NCBI GenBank assembly: GCA_020284085.1
Contig: JACEVL010000153.1
Span: forward strand, 486,001 to 550,000
DNA: 64,000 nucleotides
Direction of reading: 5' to 3'
Source of the DNA: Aporrectodea caliginosa
Taxonomy: Eukaryota > Annelida > Clitellata > Crassiclitellata > Lumbricidae
Shown here: positions 10,430-21,257 of the stretch, in pieces
Position numbering within the stretch: position 1 is the first letter of the stretch
How the letters are laid out: each line of letters begins with the position of its first letter
Program-made: the position numbers and the translations under genes
The notes under the pieces: model-generated
What the model was told of the DNA's origin: nothing
Database searches by the model: none
The model's input: only the letters and a program-made list of their open reading frames with translations

Positions 10430-10880
10430 TAAAAAAATACAGATTTCTTAATCCAGTAATGGGCCAATACATATGAACTAAAATAAACCAATTTTAATTA
10501 GTCCAATAACAGACCCGTTGGACCAATTCAGTCCAATAACAGACCCGTAGGACCAATTCAGTCCAATTACAGACCCATAGGACCAATTCAGTCAAATAGC
10601 AGACCCGTTGGACTATGTTGATGCCTTTACATTTCAATTATGCAAGGGGCCCAAGGTCTGTTAGCTTTCATATTTAGAATTATGTGTATTAATTCCTTTC
10701 TGTCATAGGGGCCCCGCGTTCGGAAACCAGACGGGCCCATGTGTCTTGGCACACGGGCACAATGGTCAATGCGCCACTGGCCAAAATAGACTGAACTATG
10801 TATTCCAATTATAGTTCAGTACATTTGTGCTAGACTAATACATTTAGTCCAGTAATGGGGCAATGCATATAGGTTCAAAT
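10430..10880 (+). repeat. Seg8 copy 1
   Basis: Contains CCAGTAATGGGCCAATACAT, the 32-bp tandem array, GGAAACCAGACGGGCCCATG and CAATGCGCCACTGGCC. Paralogue at 24690-25095. Confidence 0.75.
10499..10613. repeat. 32-bp tandem repeat, four units
   Basis: Units contain AGTCCAATAACAGACCCG and TAGGACCAATTC, with a few substitutions between units. The paralogue at 24720-24760 has one comparable unit. Confidence 0.9.
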
Positions 10881-11080
10881 ATTTTAATTCGTTTAGTTTT
10901 GTTTAATGCATTTAAGCCAAACTGCGCTGATAAATTATTTTCGATCACTTCTTCGCAGTTCTGACTAGTTATTTGCGTAAATTTCTCTGATACAAATGAA
11001 TCCATAAAATCCTTAAAGTTTCAAAAAGTCGATTTTTCATAACTTATGATTTTAAGTAACATTGCACGCATTTCGAGTCC

Positions 11081-11149
11081 TGGAGCGAATAAAATCAAAT
11101 GATATTTATAACCTTTATAGCGACAGGAATAAACCTTTTAAAGGTGTCT
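11081..11149 (-). promoter_or_regulatory. PT module
   Basis: Minus strand: AGACACCTTTAAAAGG, 26 bases, TATAAAGG, then TTATTCGCTCCAGG further away than usual. Confidence 0.55.
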
Positions 11150-11334
11150 AAGCAACGTTGCATTTTGCTTCCTTTAATGTAAAAAATTTTGTTTTCCGCC
11201 GAAGTTTGAGTCAAGAGCGCATTAAATTTTGAGTAGTGATGATGGGAGGCGCTATATAAATGCTCTGAATGAATAAATGAATGAAGGAATGATGGCCTGA
11301 GAACATCTGTCAAGCTCCGCTATTGGGGGTGGGG

Positions 11335-11500
11335 GGGTGGGTTAGATAAATGGTAGCATCACTGGCGTGAAGAAAAGAATATCAAGTTGTAAGCGGGATT
11401 GATCCCGCTAACCCCTAAAGTTGACTCAGCCTTCCATTCGCTAGATGGCGTTGGTAAAATTAATAGCAGGACAGGTTGGCACCTTACATGGCTGCAATTA
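11335..11500 (+). mobile_element. repeat family E (tRNA-like?)
   Basis: AATGGTAGCATCACTGGCG, GCGGGATTGATCCCGCT and CAGCCTTCCATTCGC recur at 47335-47500, in antisense at 29690-29880 and in part near 49710. A B-box-like GATTGATCC suggests a tRNA-derived SINE. Confidence 0.55.
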
Positions 11501-11699
11501 TACAGATATTATTATTGCATCAGGTATCATATCACAACACGTCATATCACGTGCCCGAGATTACATGACCGTTTTATTCCACAAGTGGACAATCTCACAC
11601 GCAGATTGTTTATAATAAGAATGTTATACTCTGTATAAATGTTTGTACACCAAAGTGCGGATATGCAATTGGTTTAATAAAGAATATACTTACTTACTT
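11500..11699 (+). mobile_element. LINE-d 3' end
   Basis: Frame ending PRLHDRFIPQVDNLTRRLF and MLYSV then stop, followed by TTTAATAAAGAATA and (CTTA)n. The same C-terminus and tail occur at 24230-24412 and 27020-27190. Confidence 0.7.
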
Positions 11700-11990
11700 C
11701 ACCTTGTCACCTTGTGCCGTCGATTCGCTGAATCCTAGCAACCGTCATAGTCAGCCTTCTCCATGTGTTCCGATCTCTCGTCGCCTCTCTCAGCTCCGTA
11801 AGGTTCATCATCATCGTCTCGTGTATCTCCTCCATCCATCTCTTTCTTGGTCGACCTCTTCCTCGTCTTCCCTCTCCACACGCCAGCATCATTTCCTTTT
11901 CCATGCCCGCATCACATGGCCAAAATACATCACTCTTTGTCTCGCCGCTCTTTGTCTCAATGTCATCTCTCCTCTTAAGTGTCATTTGTC
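11700..11990 (-). pseudogene. LINE-e C-terminal fragment (RTE-like)
   Basis: Minus-strand frame reads GRRGRGRPRKRWMEEIHE and MTVARIQRIDGTR then stop. This Gly/Arg-rich tail is typical of the C-terminus of a widespread RTE-like non-LTR group. The same ending occurs at 36009-36125. Confidence 0.75.
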
Positions 11991-12066
11991 ATATCATACC
12001 ATATCATATCAGACAATATCATATCGTTTCACATCATATCATATCATGTCAAATCACGTCATATCA
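11988..12066. repeat. degenerate (ATATC)n repeat
   Basis: Irregular repeats of CATATCATAC and ATCATATCG. Confidence 0.7.
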
Positions 12067-12199
12067 ATTTAGAACATGGATGAGGAAAGGATGGATAAAT
12101 AGATTGAAGAATATAATTATTATTCTTATTTTTATTATTATTTCAAGGCCATTCGTATCAGGGCGATTCGCAGATCTGTCTCCTCATCCACATTGACTT

Positions 12200-12870
<671 letters not shown>

Positions 12871-12943
12871 AAACAATAATGATTATTATCGTTACTACTA
12901 TTGTAATTAATTATAATACTTTTACCCAATGGATGATGTGTAG

Positions 12944-12945
<2 letters not shown>

Positions 12946-13010
<65 letters not shown>

Positions 13011-13205
13011 TGTGTGTGTGTATGTGTGTGTGTGTATGTGTAGTTCTGTGTATGTGTTGTGTGTGTGTGTCAGTAGAACAAATGACGATTAGTGAGGATA
13101 TGCGACTTGGTTTTTGTTGGCTGATCAATTATTTAATGTTGTCGTATACCGATGATAATAAAGCATGTTTTGGGTCAAAGGTTACGCCAGGGAAGGGCTT
13201 CGTTG
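12946..13205 (+). repeat. Seg1 copy 3 (first part)
   Basis: A pure GT tract (12949-13003) and variants, then GACGATTAGTGAGGATATG, TTTTTGTTGGCTGATCAATT and TTTTGGGTCAAAGGTTACG. The copy continues after a DNA element at 13822. Confidence 0.8.
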
Positions 13206-13217
13206 AGGCCTAGTTAC

Positions 13218-13813
13218 TAGGCTGTGACCGATTGGCACTTTTCTGCCGATTTCCGAATCCTGATATTTGGCCTAATTTTTTTACCGAATATTTTTTATTT
13301 AATTCCAGGCACTGTTTGTTACTCCGCTACTGCAGAAATAACATGTATAGTTGTACACCTGTATATTCTCGCGAGATGTAATTCAAACGAATATGTATGC
13401 ACTGAACTATTTAAAATAAAAAGCTGGAAAGATTAAAGCTATAATTATGTTCTTTATTTTAAATAAAATTAACATTTGAAACAACGTGGCTTAAGACAAA
13501 AGTCCGACTGTCTGCCATTTTGTGATGTGGCAACTCACAATTTTATTATTTTACACGAACTACCAATATAGATTGAAGATTAGGAGGTCGCCAAAATAGG
13601 ATTTTTGTAGTAATGGAAATGAGCTTTTGATCAAATGGAGGTCGCCAAAGTAGGTTTCTATTTTTGTAATAATGAAAAAGAGCTTTTGAACAAATATATT
13701 ACATCTCTTTGTTATTGGGATTGATAGTCCTGGGATGTGCCGATTCCGATTAATCGGTCTAGGACAAAATGCTGTGCAAACCGATCTCCGAATCAATATT
13801 CGGTCATACCCTA
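13218..13813. mobile_element. hAT-like non-autonomous element with 8-bp duplication
   Basis: Ends TAGGCTGTGACCGA and TCGGTCATACCCTA are inverted repeats. CTAGTTAC flanks it at 13210-13217 and 13814-13821. Contains a direct duplication around 13582-13698 and no transposase. The paralogue near 3176 is uninterrupted. Confidence 0.82.
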
Positions 13814-13821
13814 CTAGTTAC

Positions 13822-13925
13822 ATCGTTCTCATCTATATCAACGAATGTTGGTGTTTGCATTTATTGTTCCGCCTGTTTAACGATATCTTGTGGTTGCCAA
13901 CGCCGTTGACGCCGAAACTGCCCTT
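13822..13925 (-). repeat. Seg1 copy 3 (Q-type block)
   Basis: CCGCCTGTTTAACGATATC and GTTGCCAACGCCGTTGACG. Read on the minus strand it is the Q block downstream of the PT module at 14008-14044, with a poorly paired stem. Confidence 0.6.
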
Positions 13926-14007
13926 CAGCAAATTTTCCGCATAGAAAATTTGATGTTGACTGAGCGAAACTGGATTATTATAAATAAAGAATAGTCTTTA
14001 CTTACTT

Positions 14008-14044
14008 TATTATAGCATAGGAAATAATAAATGTGAGGGTGTCT
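14008..14044 (-). promoter_or_regulatory. PT module, split after the TATA
   Basis: Minus strand: AGACACCCTCACATTT, 26 bases, TATAATAAAG. A short LINE-d-tail-like insert separates this from a second TATAATAATC and GTTTCGCTCAGTC at 13961-13980. Confidence 0.55.
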
Positions 14045-14159
14045 AATTAGTCATGGCCATTTTAAAGCTAGCTTTTGTAAGTCTCCATGGTCTAACATTT
14101 TTCGGGGTTCAGAGCTATTGACAACGGCTTTAAATTACTATGGCATATTACATCATATT

Positions 14160-14400
14160 CAGGCTATCCTATCCTGATTCTACTCCTACGCCACTACACG
14201 ACCACCATTATCACCGATTACCAGCCTACCGTAGCACCATGCTGTCTTCTCGCTTGAATGGATAGATGTTTGAACTCCCTCGATTCTTCCCTTGTACCGA
14301 AACGAACCAAACAGCTATTGCGGACCTGATTTGATATAGCGCCGGTAAATAAGCTGGTCTCCCAGACGTGGCTTTTGTGCGGTGCTGAGAGATTTTGAAG
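14160..14400 (+). mobile_element. LINE-a 3' end fragment
   Basis: GGCTATCCTATCCTGATTC, CGACCACCATTATCACCG and GATATAGCGCCGGTAAATAAG match the 3' end of the LINE at 16017-17426. Carried within Seg2. Confidence 0.6.
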
Positions 14401-14503
14401 ATTTACATTACAGTACTTAATGTTGATTGGTTAGTTACTATTTAACGACGCCGTATCCAAGCAAAGATGATTCGTGCAGTCGTCCATCTTCAATCCAAGA
14501 ATT

Positions 14504-14560
14504 AGACACCTTTAAATCGTTTCTTCCGGACGCTATGTATTTGTAATTCCGTTCAATCGC
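14504..14560 (+). promoter_or_regulatory. PT module
   Basis: AGACACCTTTAAATCG, 26 bases, TATGTATTTG, then TTCCGTTCAATCGC. An R-type block (TTTTAAAACGCAGAGTC) follows about 75 bases after the TATA. Confidence 0.6.
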
Positions 14561-14727
14561 TAATTCACTTACGTGGCGACAAAATACAGAATTTCGTTGG
14601 TTAATAACTGTTTTAAAACGCAGAGTCATAACAAAGGTAATGAATCGAAAATTGACGTTGCCCTCCTCATTGTGCTAGGCTTGGGACTGGCACTTTCTGG
14701 CACTTGTGGCACAACGACCGAGTTATT

Positions 14728-14787
14728 TCGATTGTCCGACACAAATGCATTATTATAATAGCGTAAGGAACCATTCTGATGATGTCT
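14728..14787 (-). promoter_or_regulatory. PT module
   Basis: Minus strand: AGACATCATCAGAATG (divergent box), 26 bases, TATAATAATG, then GTCGGACAATCG. Confidence 0.5.
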
Positions 14788-14962
14788 AAATAAGCTGTTT
14801 GTGAACTAGCTTCGGTAGTAGTCTTAAATATTTAACGATAATAATTATTTGATATGGCTATGAGGGCAGCTGACATCGGCCCAACAAACAATGAGGACGT
14901 AGTTTTACAATAGGCCTATCTTTAGGCTGTTTTTGGTCGCTGTTGGATTTAACGCTGATTTT

Positions 14963-15132
14963 CATGGGCGTATTTAGGGGTGGGTTACGGGTTCAACCCC
15001 CCCAAATAAGTATCCGACATTTTTATATATGCTTTAACATGAAAAATACAAAGAAAACTGAATTTTTGCGACCATTTCCAATGGAACCCCGAAATCCTAA
15101 ACCCCCGAATTTTTTTTCTGGCTACGCCCATG
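14963..15132. mobile_element. small inverted-repeat element (CATGGGCGTA ends)
   Basis: Begins CATGGGCGTA and ends TACGCCCATG. AACCCCCCCAAATAAG and CCCCGAATTTTTTTTC lie inside. CTGATTTT and TTGATATT flank it, an imperfect 8-bp duplication. Ends resemble 39323-40140. Confidence 0.6.
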
Positions 15133-15489
15133 TTGATATTTATTTTCGTTAGTTTCTTTCTGTTTTAAATATCTGTTCGCCGTTTAAGCCTTCAGTGTTT
15201 GCATTCGTTCTTTCCTTCTGAGACATTTTATTAACTGGTCGCGTCCGATGGTTTTTGGAGTGCGGTCCTTGCTTTTGTCTAAAATCACAAAATATCATTA
15301 TTTCCTTTCTATTTTTCAAGTAATTCCATTTATTCTTGCCTTTCCCTTATTTTTCGTGACTTATTTAGTCTCTTTAGTGAATACAGAGAGTGGGCGGTGA
15401 CTTACTTAAGCGTAGATGTTAGAATTTGGTTTATTCGATCTATAGGCCTATTCATTGGTTTTTAACTTTAAATATATGATTAATATGCA

Positions 15490-15866
15490 AAGCGCCACTG
15501 TATTAGGCTAAAGAGTAGCGCAGCTTGTTTTCTCATGCCTGTCATTCTCTATAATTATTATAGAGAGGTGGAGACATGAAGACTTGTAATGGGTCCACTT
15601 AATTGAAGGTTGATTGAGGCGAAGATGGATGATTGACAAGTGACGTTCAAGGACGAGAGGGGCATTAAGAGAGTTAAAATCAACCACGCCATTGCTGTTT
15701 TCAGGTGGTGCCAGTACGAAGCCTTGACAAAGGAGGAGGGTGACGCAGATCATCTTTGTGATGGCACAGCGTCGTTAAGCTGAAACAGACTAAATCTGGG
15801 ACTGGGACAACCCATTCGTAAGACATGAGTCTATTATCTATGGATGTCTGTGAGTGAGTAAGTAAG
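15490..15866 (+). repeat. Seg3 copy 1
   Basis: AGTAGCGCAGCTTGTTTTCT, GATTGAGGCGAAGATGG, GGTGGTGCCAGTACGAAG and GTGAGTGAGTAAGTAAG match 35400-35790. A DNA element interrupts it at 15867. Confidence 0.75.
15742..15773 (-). ncRNA. R hairpin
   Basis: Minus strand arms GACGC and GCGTC, with CATCACAAAGATGATC between. Part of a longer block with TGGTGCCAGTACGAAG. RNA role inferred only. Confidence 0.35.
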
Positions 15867-18057
15867 CAGGGGCGCCGGGAGGCGTACGCACTTACGCAAG
15901 TGCGTACAGCGCTGAAAGGCTAAGAAATGAAAAATTGCAAAAGAAAAAGTGAAATATTATTAAGTTACAAAATTATAATAACTAAGATACCAGTTTTTAT
16001 AGGTAGGCCTAAACTGACAGTCTAACACCATCTAATGGTTTATATTTCATACCTTTCCTCACGCTCTGTCACTATCAATGCCGCTGGTCTCGCATCAAAT
16101 CCGTACACCCTCACCTACGGTGTTCCTCAAGGTTCTGTTCTCGGTCCATTGCTATTCATTCTTACACCTCCCCACTTAGCAAACTCATTTCCTCAGCCTC
16201 GATCTGCTGTTTATCACCTCTATGCCGACGACTCACAACTAATTTATATCTCTTTCCCCTCACTGCCTTCCAGATGCACTAAATCACTTACGCAACACCA
16301 TCAGTCCATCACTCAGATTTCAGCCTTGATGACCGCTAACCTGCTATGTCTTAACCCTTCAAAAACAGAACTTTTCATTATTGGCCTCCGCGAGCAATTA
16401 AACAAGCTAATCTATCCTCGCGACCTTTGTCCGACATACCTCACTTCTCCCGTATACCTTATTCTTCTCCTGTTCGCAATCTTGGAATCATTTTCGATAA
16501 GAACCTTACCTTTTCCGATCACATCTCGCACCTGCTGTATGTACGTCCGTGACTTTTGTCAGTTGCGAGCAATACTTGACTACAAGACCGCGTTTACAAT
16601 AGCCACTTCAATTGTTCATTCAAAACTTCACTACTGTAACTCCCTTTTTTTACAACATCGACTCTTCTCATATGAAACTCCTGCAAACAGTCACCAAAAT
16701 TCCCAAACACCACCACGTAACCCCTGTTCTCAAACCACTTTATTGGCTAAAAGTCCCTCAGCGCATCCATTACAAAATTGTATCTCTTACCTACAACGCT
16801 CTTCAAACCTCGATCTAAACCCTCTTACATTCGACAGCTCCATTTAACCGCCCGGGTCTACTCGCTCATCATCATACCTTTAACTATCTCGGCCTCCAGT
16901 CTCAACTTCTCTGAAATTCTGCAACCGTTGCACTTGCTCTTTGGAACGGACTCCCAAAAGACTCCCAAAAGTCTCATCCTCCTACCTCACCTCTTAATTT
17001 AACCTCCCTCCGCTTGCACTCTCCTCTGCTGCTTTCCACTCACGACTGAAAACCGAACTCTTCAAGCTCTCCTATCCTGATTCTACTCATGCGCCACCAC
17101 ACGACCACCATCATCACCGATTACAACCGTAGCACTATGCATGCTGTCTCCTCGGCTTGATCTTACCGGATTTTGACCTGGCACCGGAACGAACAGAGGA
17201 GTTTGGCTATTGCGGACTTCATTTGATATAGTTCCGGTGGTAATTGTTGGCCGAGTGTAGGACATTATTCCCCCTGACATAATCCCCGGACAAAGCCCCG
17301 GACAACCCCTCCCCCATTTTGCCTAGACATAATCCCCGGACAAAATCCCCCGCTGTGCAATTAGCCCATTTCTGCATTTCATTGATAAACCTTAATTCCC
17401 CTGTTTTTGTTCGCAATGTCATTCAGGGTAGGCCTAAACTGAAGACTTGTTAGTGTCATTCAGTTCGATAGTTAAGACTTGTTGATGTCAATCAGTTATT
17501 CAGTTATAAAGTGAAGATCGACTTGTTAGTGTCATTTAGGTTTAAAGTTAAGACGTGCTGATGTCATTCAGTTCTATTTACTGAAGCAATTTTAAATTAA
17601 TTAGAAATAGTTTCATCAAACAATCAAAATTCCATTTAGGCCAACAATTATTTTCATCATTTTCCTGCTGCTGGTAACAATTTTGGACAGACTAGAATAA
17701 TAAACTTTTAAAATATTATACGATAATACGTAGCCCGCCTAGTTTGCTATTATTGTCCGCAATCAAATTCAAACACGACTCAAACTACATCTTAGCTACG
17801 ATCGATCGAGTGACAGCTGGCTCCTACCAGCGCTAAAATTATAGAGCAATTTTTCAGATGACTGTTTAAAATGCTACCATTAGGGCATACAGTGTGGAAA
17901 TTCAAAAAATTTTAAGTGGGGAGGGGCTGCGTGCCTCGGCGATCGTCCTTCGGACGCTCCTTAATCGTACCCCACATACCTTCGTCCCCGGGACCCGGCC
18001 TAAGTGTGGTCTCCTGCCTATTGTGCGTACACAATTAAAATCTTGGCGGCGCCGCTG
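15867..18057. mobile_element. hAT-like element carrying a LINE
   Basis: Left end CAGGGGCGCCGGGAGGCG, right end GGCGGCGCCGCTG; GTGCGTAC occurs near both. TAAGTAAG flanks both sides, within a TAAG repeat, so the duplication is less certain. The paralogue at 35775-35790 is the uninterrupted site. A LINE-a copy with its own 16-bp duplication is nested inside; 17735-17870 resembles 47700-47870 inside another element. Confidence 0.75.
16017..17426 (+). pseudogene. LINE-a RT fragment (CR1/L2-like), nested
   Basis: A frame from about 16035 reads YGVPQGSVLGPLLF and YHLYADDSQLIYISF, the RT palm motifs with the YADD catalytic pair. After frameshifts come RNLGIIFDKNLTFSDHIS, IATSIVHSKLHYCNS and WLKVPQRIHYKIVSLTYNA. 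The 3' part encodes KTELFKLSYPDSTHAPP and continues into the block reused in Seg2. GGTAGGCCTAAACTGA occurs at 16001-16016 and again at 17427, a 16-bp duplication that would mark this as an insertion into the hAT-like element. The N-terminus and endonuclease are missing. Confidence 0.85.
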
Positions 18058-18190
18058 TAAGTAAGTAAGTAAGTAGACCAGTGCTTAACGACATCCTATG
18101 GATGCCAGGACACTTCTCCTTTTTTCCAGGCTTCGGACTGACACTACCAGAGTATTGCAAAGTTTAACGTCGTCTTATGACATCAAAGGT
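18058..18190 (+). repeat. Seg3 copy 1, continued
   Basis: CAGTGCTTAACGACATCC, CCAGGCTTCGGACTGACAC and a damaged Q block match 35795-35960. Confidence 0.65.
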
Positions 18191-18269
18191 CGTTGGCGAC
18201 AATTCAGAAACGAATGCAGTGCAAAGCAGACGAGAATCTACCTATTAACATTATTGAAAGAAAGGTCAG

Positions 18270-18780
18270 ATTATGCATAATCAGCGGTCGAACTCCACCA
18301 ATACCGGACTCTCGTAGTGCCAGCCTCAAGCCTGGAAAGCGAGAACGGCCACGACAACGACCATGGCAGACATAAGATCTGGTTAAACGCTGGTGTATAA
18401 AAAAAATACACCAGCGGTCCTGGCATTATGCAATATTATGCCTCTAAGTATTACACAGTACTACGCTTTCGTCCGTTGTAAAGACTTTATAGGTCAGACG
18501 TCAATGAATCTCTTATCCAAAAATGTCGGTAAATATTCACTGTTACCTGCAACATTCTGAAATGTATAGCTAACTTTAAAACGCAATATTAGTGTTGAAC
18601 ATGCTTAGATACCTTTAAAGCTATTTTACAAAGCTTTATAAATTTCGCCTACGTTGGAAGGCTAATGAATTCCTCAAGATGTTTAACCAATTTCATGGTT
18701 TTAATCTCCATAGGCAATTTATAATTGCTCAAACAGAATTATTAGTCGTGTTTTCCTTCATAGAGATAATTAGCAGAATT
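18270..18780 (+). repeat. Seg4 copy 1
   Basis: CAGCGGTCGAACTCCACCA, GACAACGACCATGGCAGAC and a PT module match 43130-43596. The final part (TCGTGTTTTCCTTCATAGAG) also matches 32710 and 44310. Confidence 0.7.
18606..18650 (+). promoter_or_regulatory. PT module
   Basis: AGATACCTTTAAAGC, 26 bases, TATAAATTTCGCC (TATA and TTTCG almost adjacent). Confidence 0.5.
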
Positions 18781-18788
18781 ATTCCATT

Positions 18789-19137
18789 TGTCATGTATTG
18801 CATTGTATTGTATTCAAACACTTATAAAGCGCCTCTAGTGGGATAAACAGTTCAAAGGCGCTCCCAGTGTGCAAGGCTATGAGAGAAGAAATAGTTTTTT
18901 TGAACAAAGCAAAAAAGGAGGAGGGAATACGAGCTCCAATTTGAGATCGAGTAGTTGGAGACAGAGCATTCCAAAGAAAGGGACCAGTTGAGGCAAAGGA
19001 ACGAGACTTAGCCATAGCTGTTCTAGTATGAGGAACTAATACGAGACATAAACAAAACGCAAAGAAGAAGCGATATCTTTCTGCTCGTACGATTATCGCT
19101 AAAATGCTAACGACGCTAAAATTATAGGGAGTTTCCA
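18789..19137 (-). pseudogene. LINE-b C-terminus with SINE-A-like tail
   Basis: Minus-strand frame: RTAMAKSRSFASTGPFLWN then ALSPTTRSQIGARIPSSF, the CR1/L2 C-terminal signature. The 3' end reads GGAGCGCCTTTGAACTG, TAGAGGCGCTTTATAAGTG and (AATAC)n, matching the SINE-A tail. It is therefore a good candidate for the LINE that mobilises SINE-A. Confidence 0.85.
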
Positions 19138-19201
19138 ATCTTGTATCTGGGCCTCAGGGTGGACGACACCACGTCAATAAAACATTGATAAGCACAGGAA
19201 A

Positions 19202-19336
19202 ATCATCATCATCATCGTCATCGTCATCGTCATCGTCATCAACATCAACATCATCATCATCGTCATCATCATCATCATCATCATCATCATTATTATTATT
19301 ACTACCAATACTACTACTATTATTATTATTATTATA
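19202..19336. repeat. (ATC)n/(TTA)n microsatellite
   Basis: CATCAT and CGTCAT units, then TTA units. Confidence 0.95.
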
Positions 19337-19345
19337 GATAACGTC

Positions 19346-19689
19346 AGTCATTAGAGAACGAATACTACTGTAACAGGTCTTTACTTTTGTAATAAACACC
19401 TTTAAAACGTTGTTAAAGAACCCAATATAAAATCTTCTTGTCCCAAAAGTTTCGTATCATAATGTTTCCGTGACCGCGTTTCATAGTGAGAAAGGCCATT
19501 GATGTCGGCAGAAATTATTTTGCCATAATACGACTTTAACCTCGGAAAATGGAATGTAATATTTCAATCACAGATTTATATAGCGCATCTTCAAGAAAAA
19601 ATGTTTAGAATCTCTCGAAATAACAACGGAAAACCGGGATCGACCCAAATGATTTTTAAGGGCTTACAGACTAGAGGTAAAGAAAGACA
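19346..19689 (+). repeat. cassette V, copy 1
   Basis: A 344-bp block from AGTCATTAGAGAACG to AGAGGTAAAGAAAG with a PT module, half of a Q block and TTTATATAGCGCATCTTC. Copy 2 at 27926-28261 differs at about ten substitutions and two short gaps, far closer than any other paralogue pair. Confidence 0.9.
19394..19440 (+). promoter_or_regulatory. PT module in cassette V
   Basis: AAACACCTTTAAAACG, 28 bases to TATAAAATC. The downstream TTTCG lies at 19452. Confidence 0.5.
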
Positions 19690-20010
19690 TAAGACCTCTT
19701 CTTGAGAGCTGCTAGGGTGGTGCCAGACCAACCCGGATCAAGGAGGGCGACGCCAATCACCGTTGTTATTTTACGGTGACTTTAAATAGCAACTGCCAAT
19801 CAATAGCCGAGGTCTCTAAACTCTACTTACCTACTTCATCGATTAAATGGGGCGAGGTAGGATCGACGTTGGTAAGCATGGCAGCCGCAAGATGTCTCTA
19901 ACAATTGGTTTCTATCAATACAATATCTACTGCAAGAAGAGCTAATAAAAAGTTTGGCAAGTTAGGTGTGAAGAAGTCAAAAAGTTTAGCTAAAAGATAA
20001 GCGTAGGCTG
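19690..20010 (+). repeat. Seg5 copy 1
   Basis: GAGAGCTGCTAGGGTGG, CGAGGTCTCTAAACTCTAC and GGCAGCCGCAAGATGTCTC match 32790-33240 and 44350-44840. Confidence 0.7.
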
Positions 20011-20240
20011 AAATATACTTATATACCTAAATAAATACTCATTCAAACTGATCTGCAATAATCGTCTGTTTCGAATGATAATAAGTCAACGAACACTGTA
20101 AACAATGATTGTCTATTGGAGGCAACGTAGCCTGTTTAGTTTTCTAAAATTTCAATTCGGCAAAGTTTTTTTCAATACAAGGCGTTGAAGAGCAGGCGAA
20201 TTGCCCAGTTTTAAATTGGCGGTCTAATAAAATTTACGAA

Positions 20241-20275
20241 TTAATAGCGAATATATAAAGCTAATTGAAGGTGTC
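20241..20275 (-). promoter_or_regulatory. PT module with shortened spacer
   Basis: Minus strand: CGACACCTTCAATTAG, only 15 bases to TATATATTCGC. The one clear departure from 25-28 bases; probably a deletion. Confidence 0.35.
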
Positions 20276-20528
20276 GAAACTCAGATGCTTCATATGTTTA
20301 CTCCACCCCATAATTACCGTAATCTCTCATTGATGCAGGACTTTATATTATCTAGTTAATGTTCATAAATACAGTTGCCGAGAAAATAGACCGTATTTAT
20401 TACAAAAACCGTTATAAACTTAAGAGAGCGTAACCTTGATGCTATGAGATCGCGAAATTCCAGGCTAATTACTGGACTTTCCAATAGCGAAGCTATGTTA
20501 AAATGACAGGCTTTTATTGAAATCTAGA

Positions 20529-20580
20529 GAGACACCTTTTAAACGCATTCAAACCGCTCTATAATAAAATCTAATTTCGG
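20529..20580 (+). promoter_or_regulatory. PT module
   Basis: GAGACACCTTTTAAACG, 26 bases, TATAATAAAA, then TAATTTCGG. Confidence 0.6.
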
Positions 20581-20689
20581 AGATATTACAATAGTTGTGG
20601 ATATTGCAGCCGTGATGTTCGAAATAAACACTAGAGACTAATACCAGAGATCGTCCATTATTGAAAGTAACTCAAGTCCGAATTTGCTA

Positions 20690-21235
20690 GAAAGCATTCA
20701 CCTTAGCTGGATTGAGAGGAAGCCATGGGTACGAAGAGTTAGCAACTTCAGCTCCCCTACCCTCGGTATATGAGGTTCAGTGACCAGTCTTATCCCTGGC
20801 CGCCTGATCTTCCCACCCACATTGTGGCTGGTTGGTATTTAATGATGTTGCCTCACAACGAAGATAAATTAGCATCGCCCGCCTCCTAGGATACAAATCA
20901 TTAGCGGAGTTTCAGTGTACCCAATTTTTAGCGGAACAGAAACTTTAAAACATTTTCCAACCCGATGTAAATTTAAATCCCCTTCCCTTGGCTTAGAGGC
21001 CAAAGTGTTAACCACTAAATACACGCGTACTTGGATTCTTTTAAAACGGTTTCATCCGATCCTATAATAATGATCATTTCGTTCAATTGTACCGCTGACA
21101 ATTATAAGGTAGCACATATATTGCCCGTTTTTGGAAGTACCAGTCCCAAGCCTGGATAAAGGGGGAGGCGGTGCTAATCATCTAACCTATCCAGTCATTG
21201 ACTGCAAAATCAAAATTAGTGATTGATCAAAAATT
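20690..21235 (+). repeat. Seg6 copy 2
   Basis: GAGGAAGCCATGGGTACG, TACCCTCGGTATATGAGG, an R block, AACCCGATGTAAATTT and a reverse R block (GTACCAGTCCCAAGCCTGG). Collinear with 7015-7658. Confidence 0.75.
20844..20876 (+). ncRNA. R hairpin
   Basis: Arms GATG and CATC replace the usual GACG and CGTC by a paired change. Loop has CACAACGAAGATAAATTAG. Confidence 0.35.
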
Positions 21236-21257
21236 ACTGTGAAAGAAACGAATTAAA

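Larger units (their letters stand above)
14045..14890 (+). repeat. Seg2 copy
   Basis: TCATGGCCATTTTAAAGC, CCAGAGCTATTGACAACGG-type block, LINE-a 3' fragment (14160-14400), PT module, R block and CGATTGTCCGACAC. Ends at CAACAAACAATG, the site occupied by a piggyBac-like element in the copy at 38660. Confidence 0.75.

Noticed and set aside
10499..10613. CRISPR array
   Set aside because: Units are contiguous tandem repeats without unique spacers, and the window is animal DNA.
11704..12196. Overlapping plus-strand frames of 122 and 143 codons
   Set aside because: They are the antisense of the LINE-e C-terminus followed by an ATATC-type repeat.
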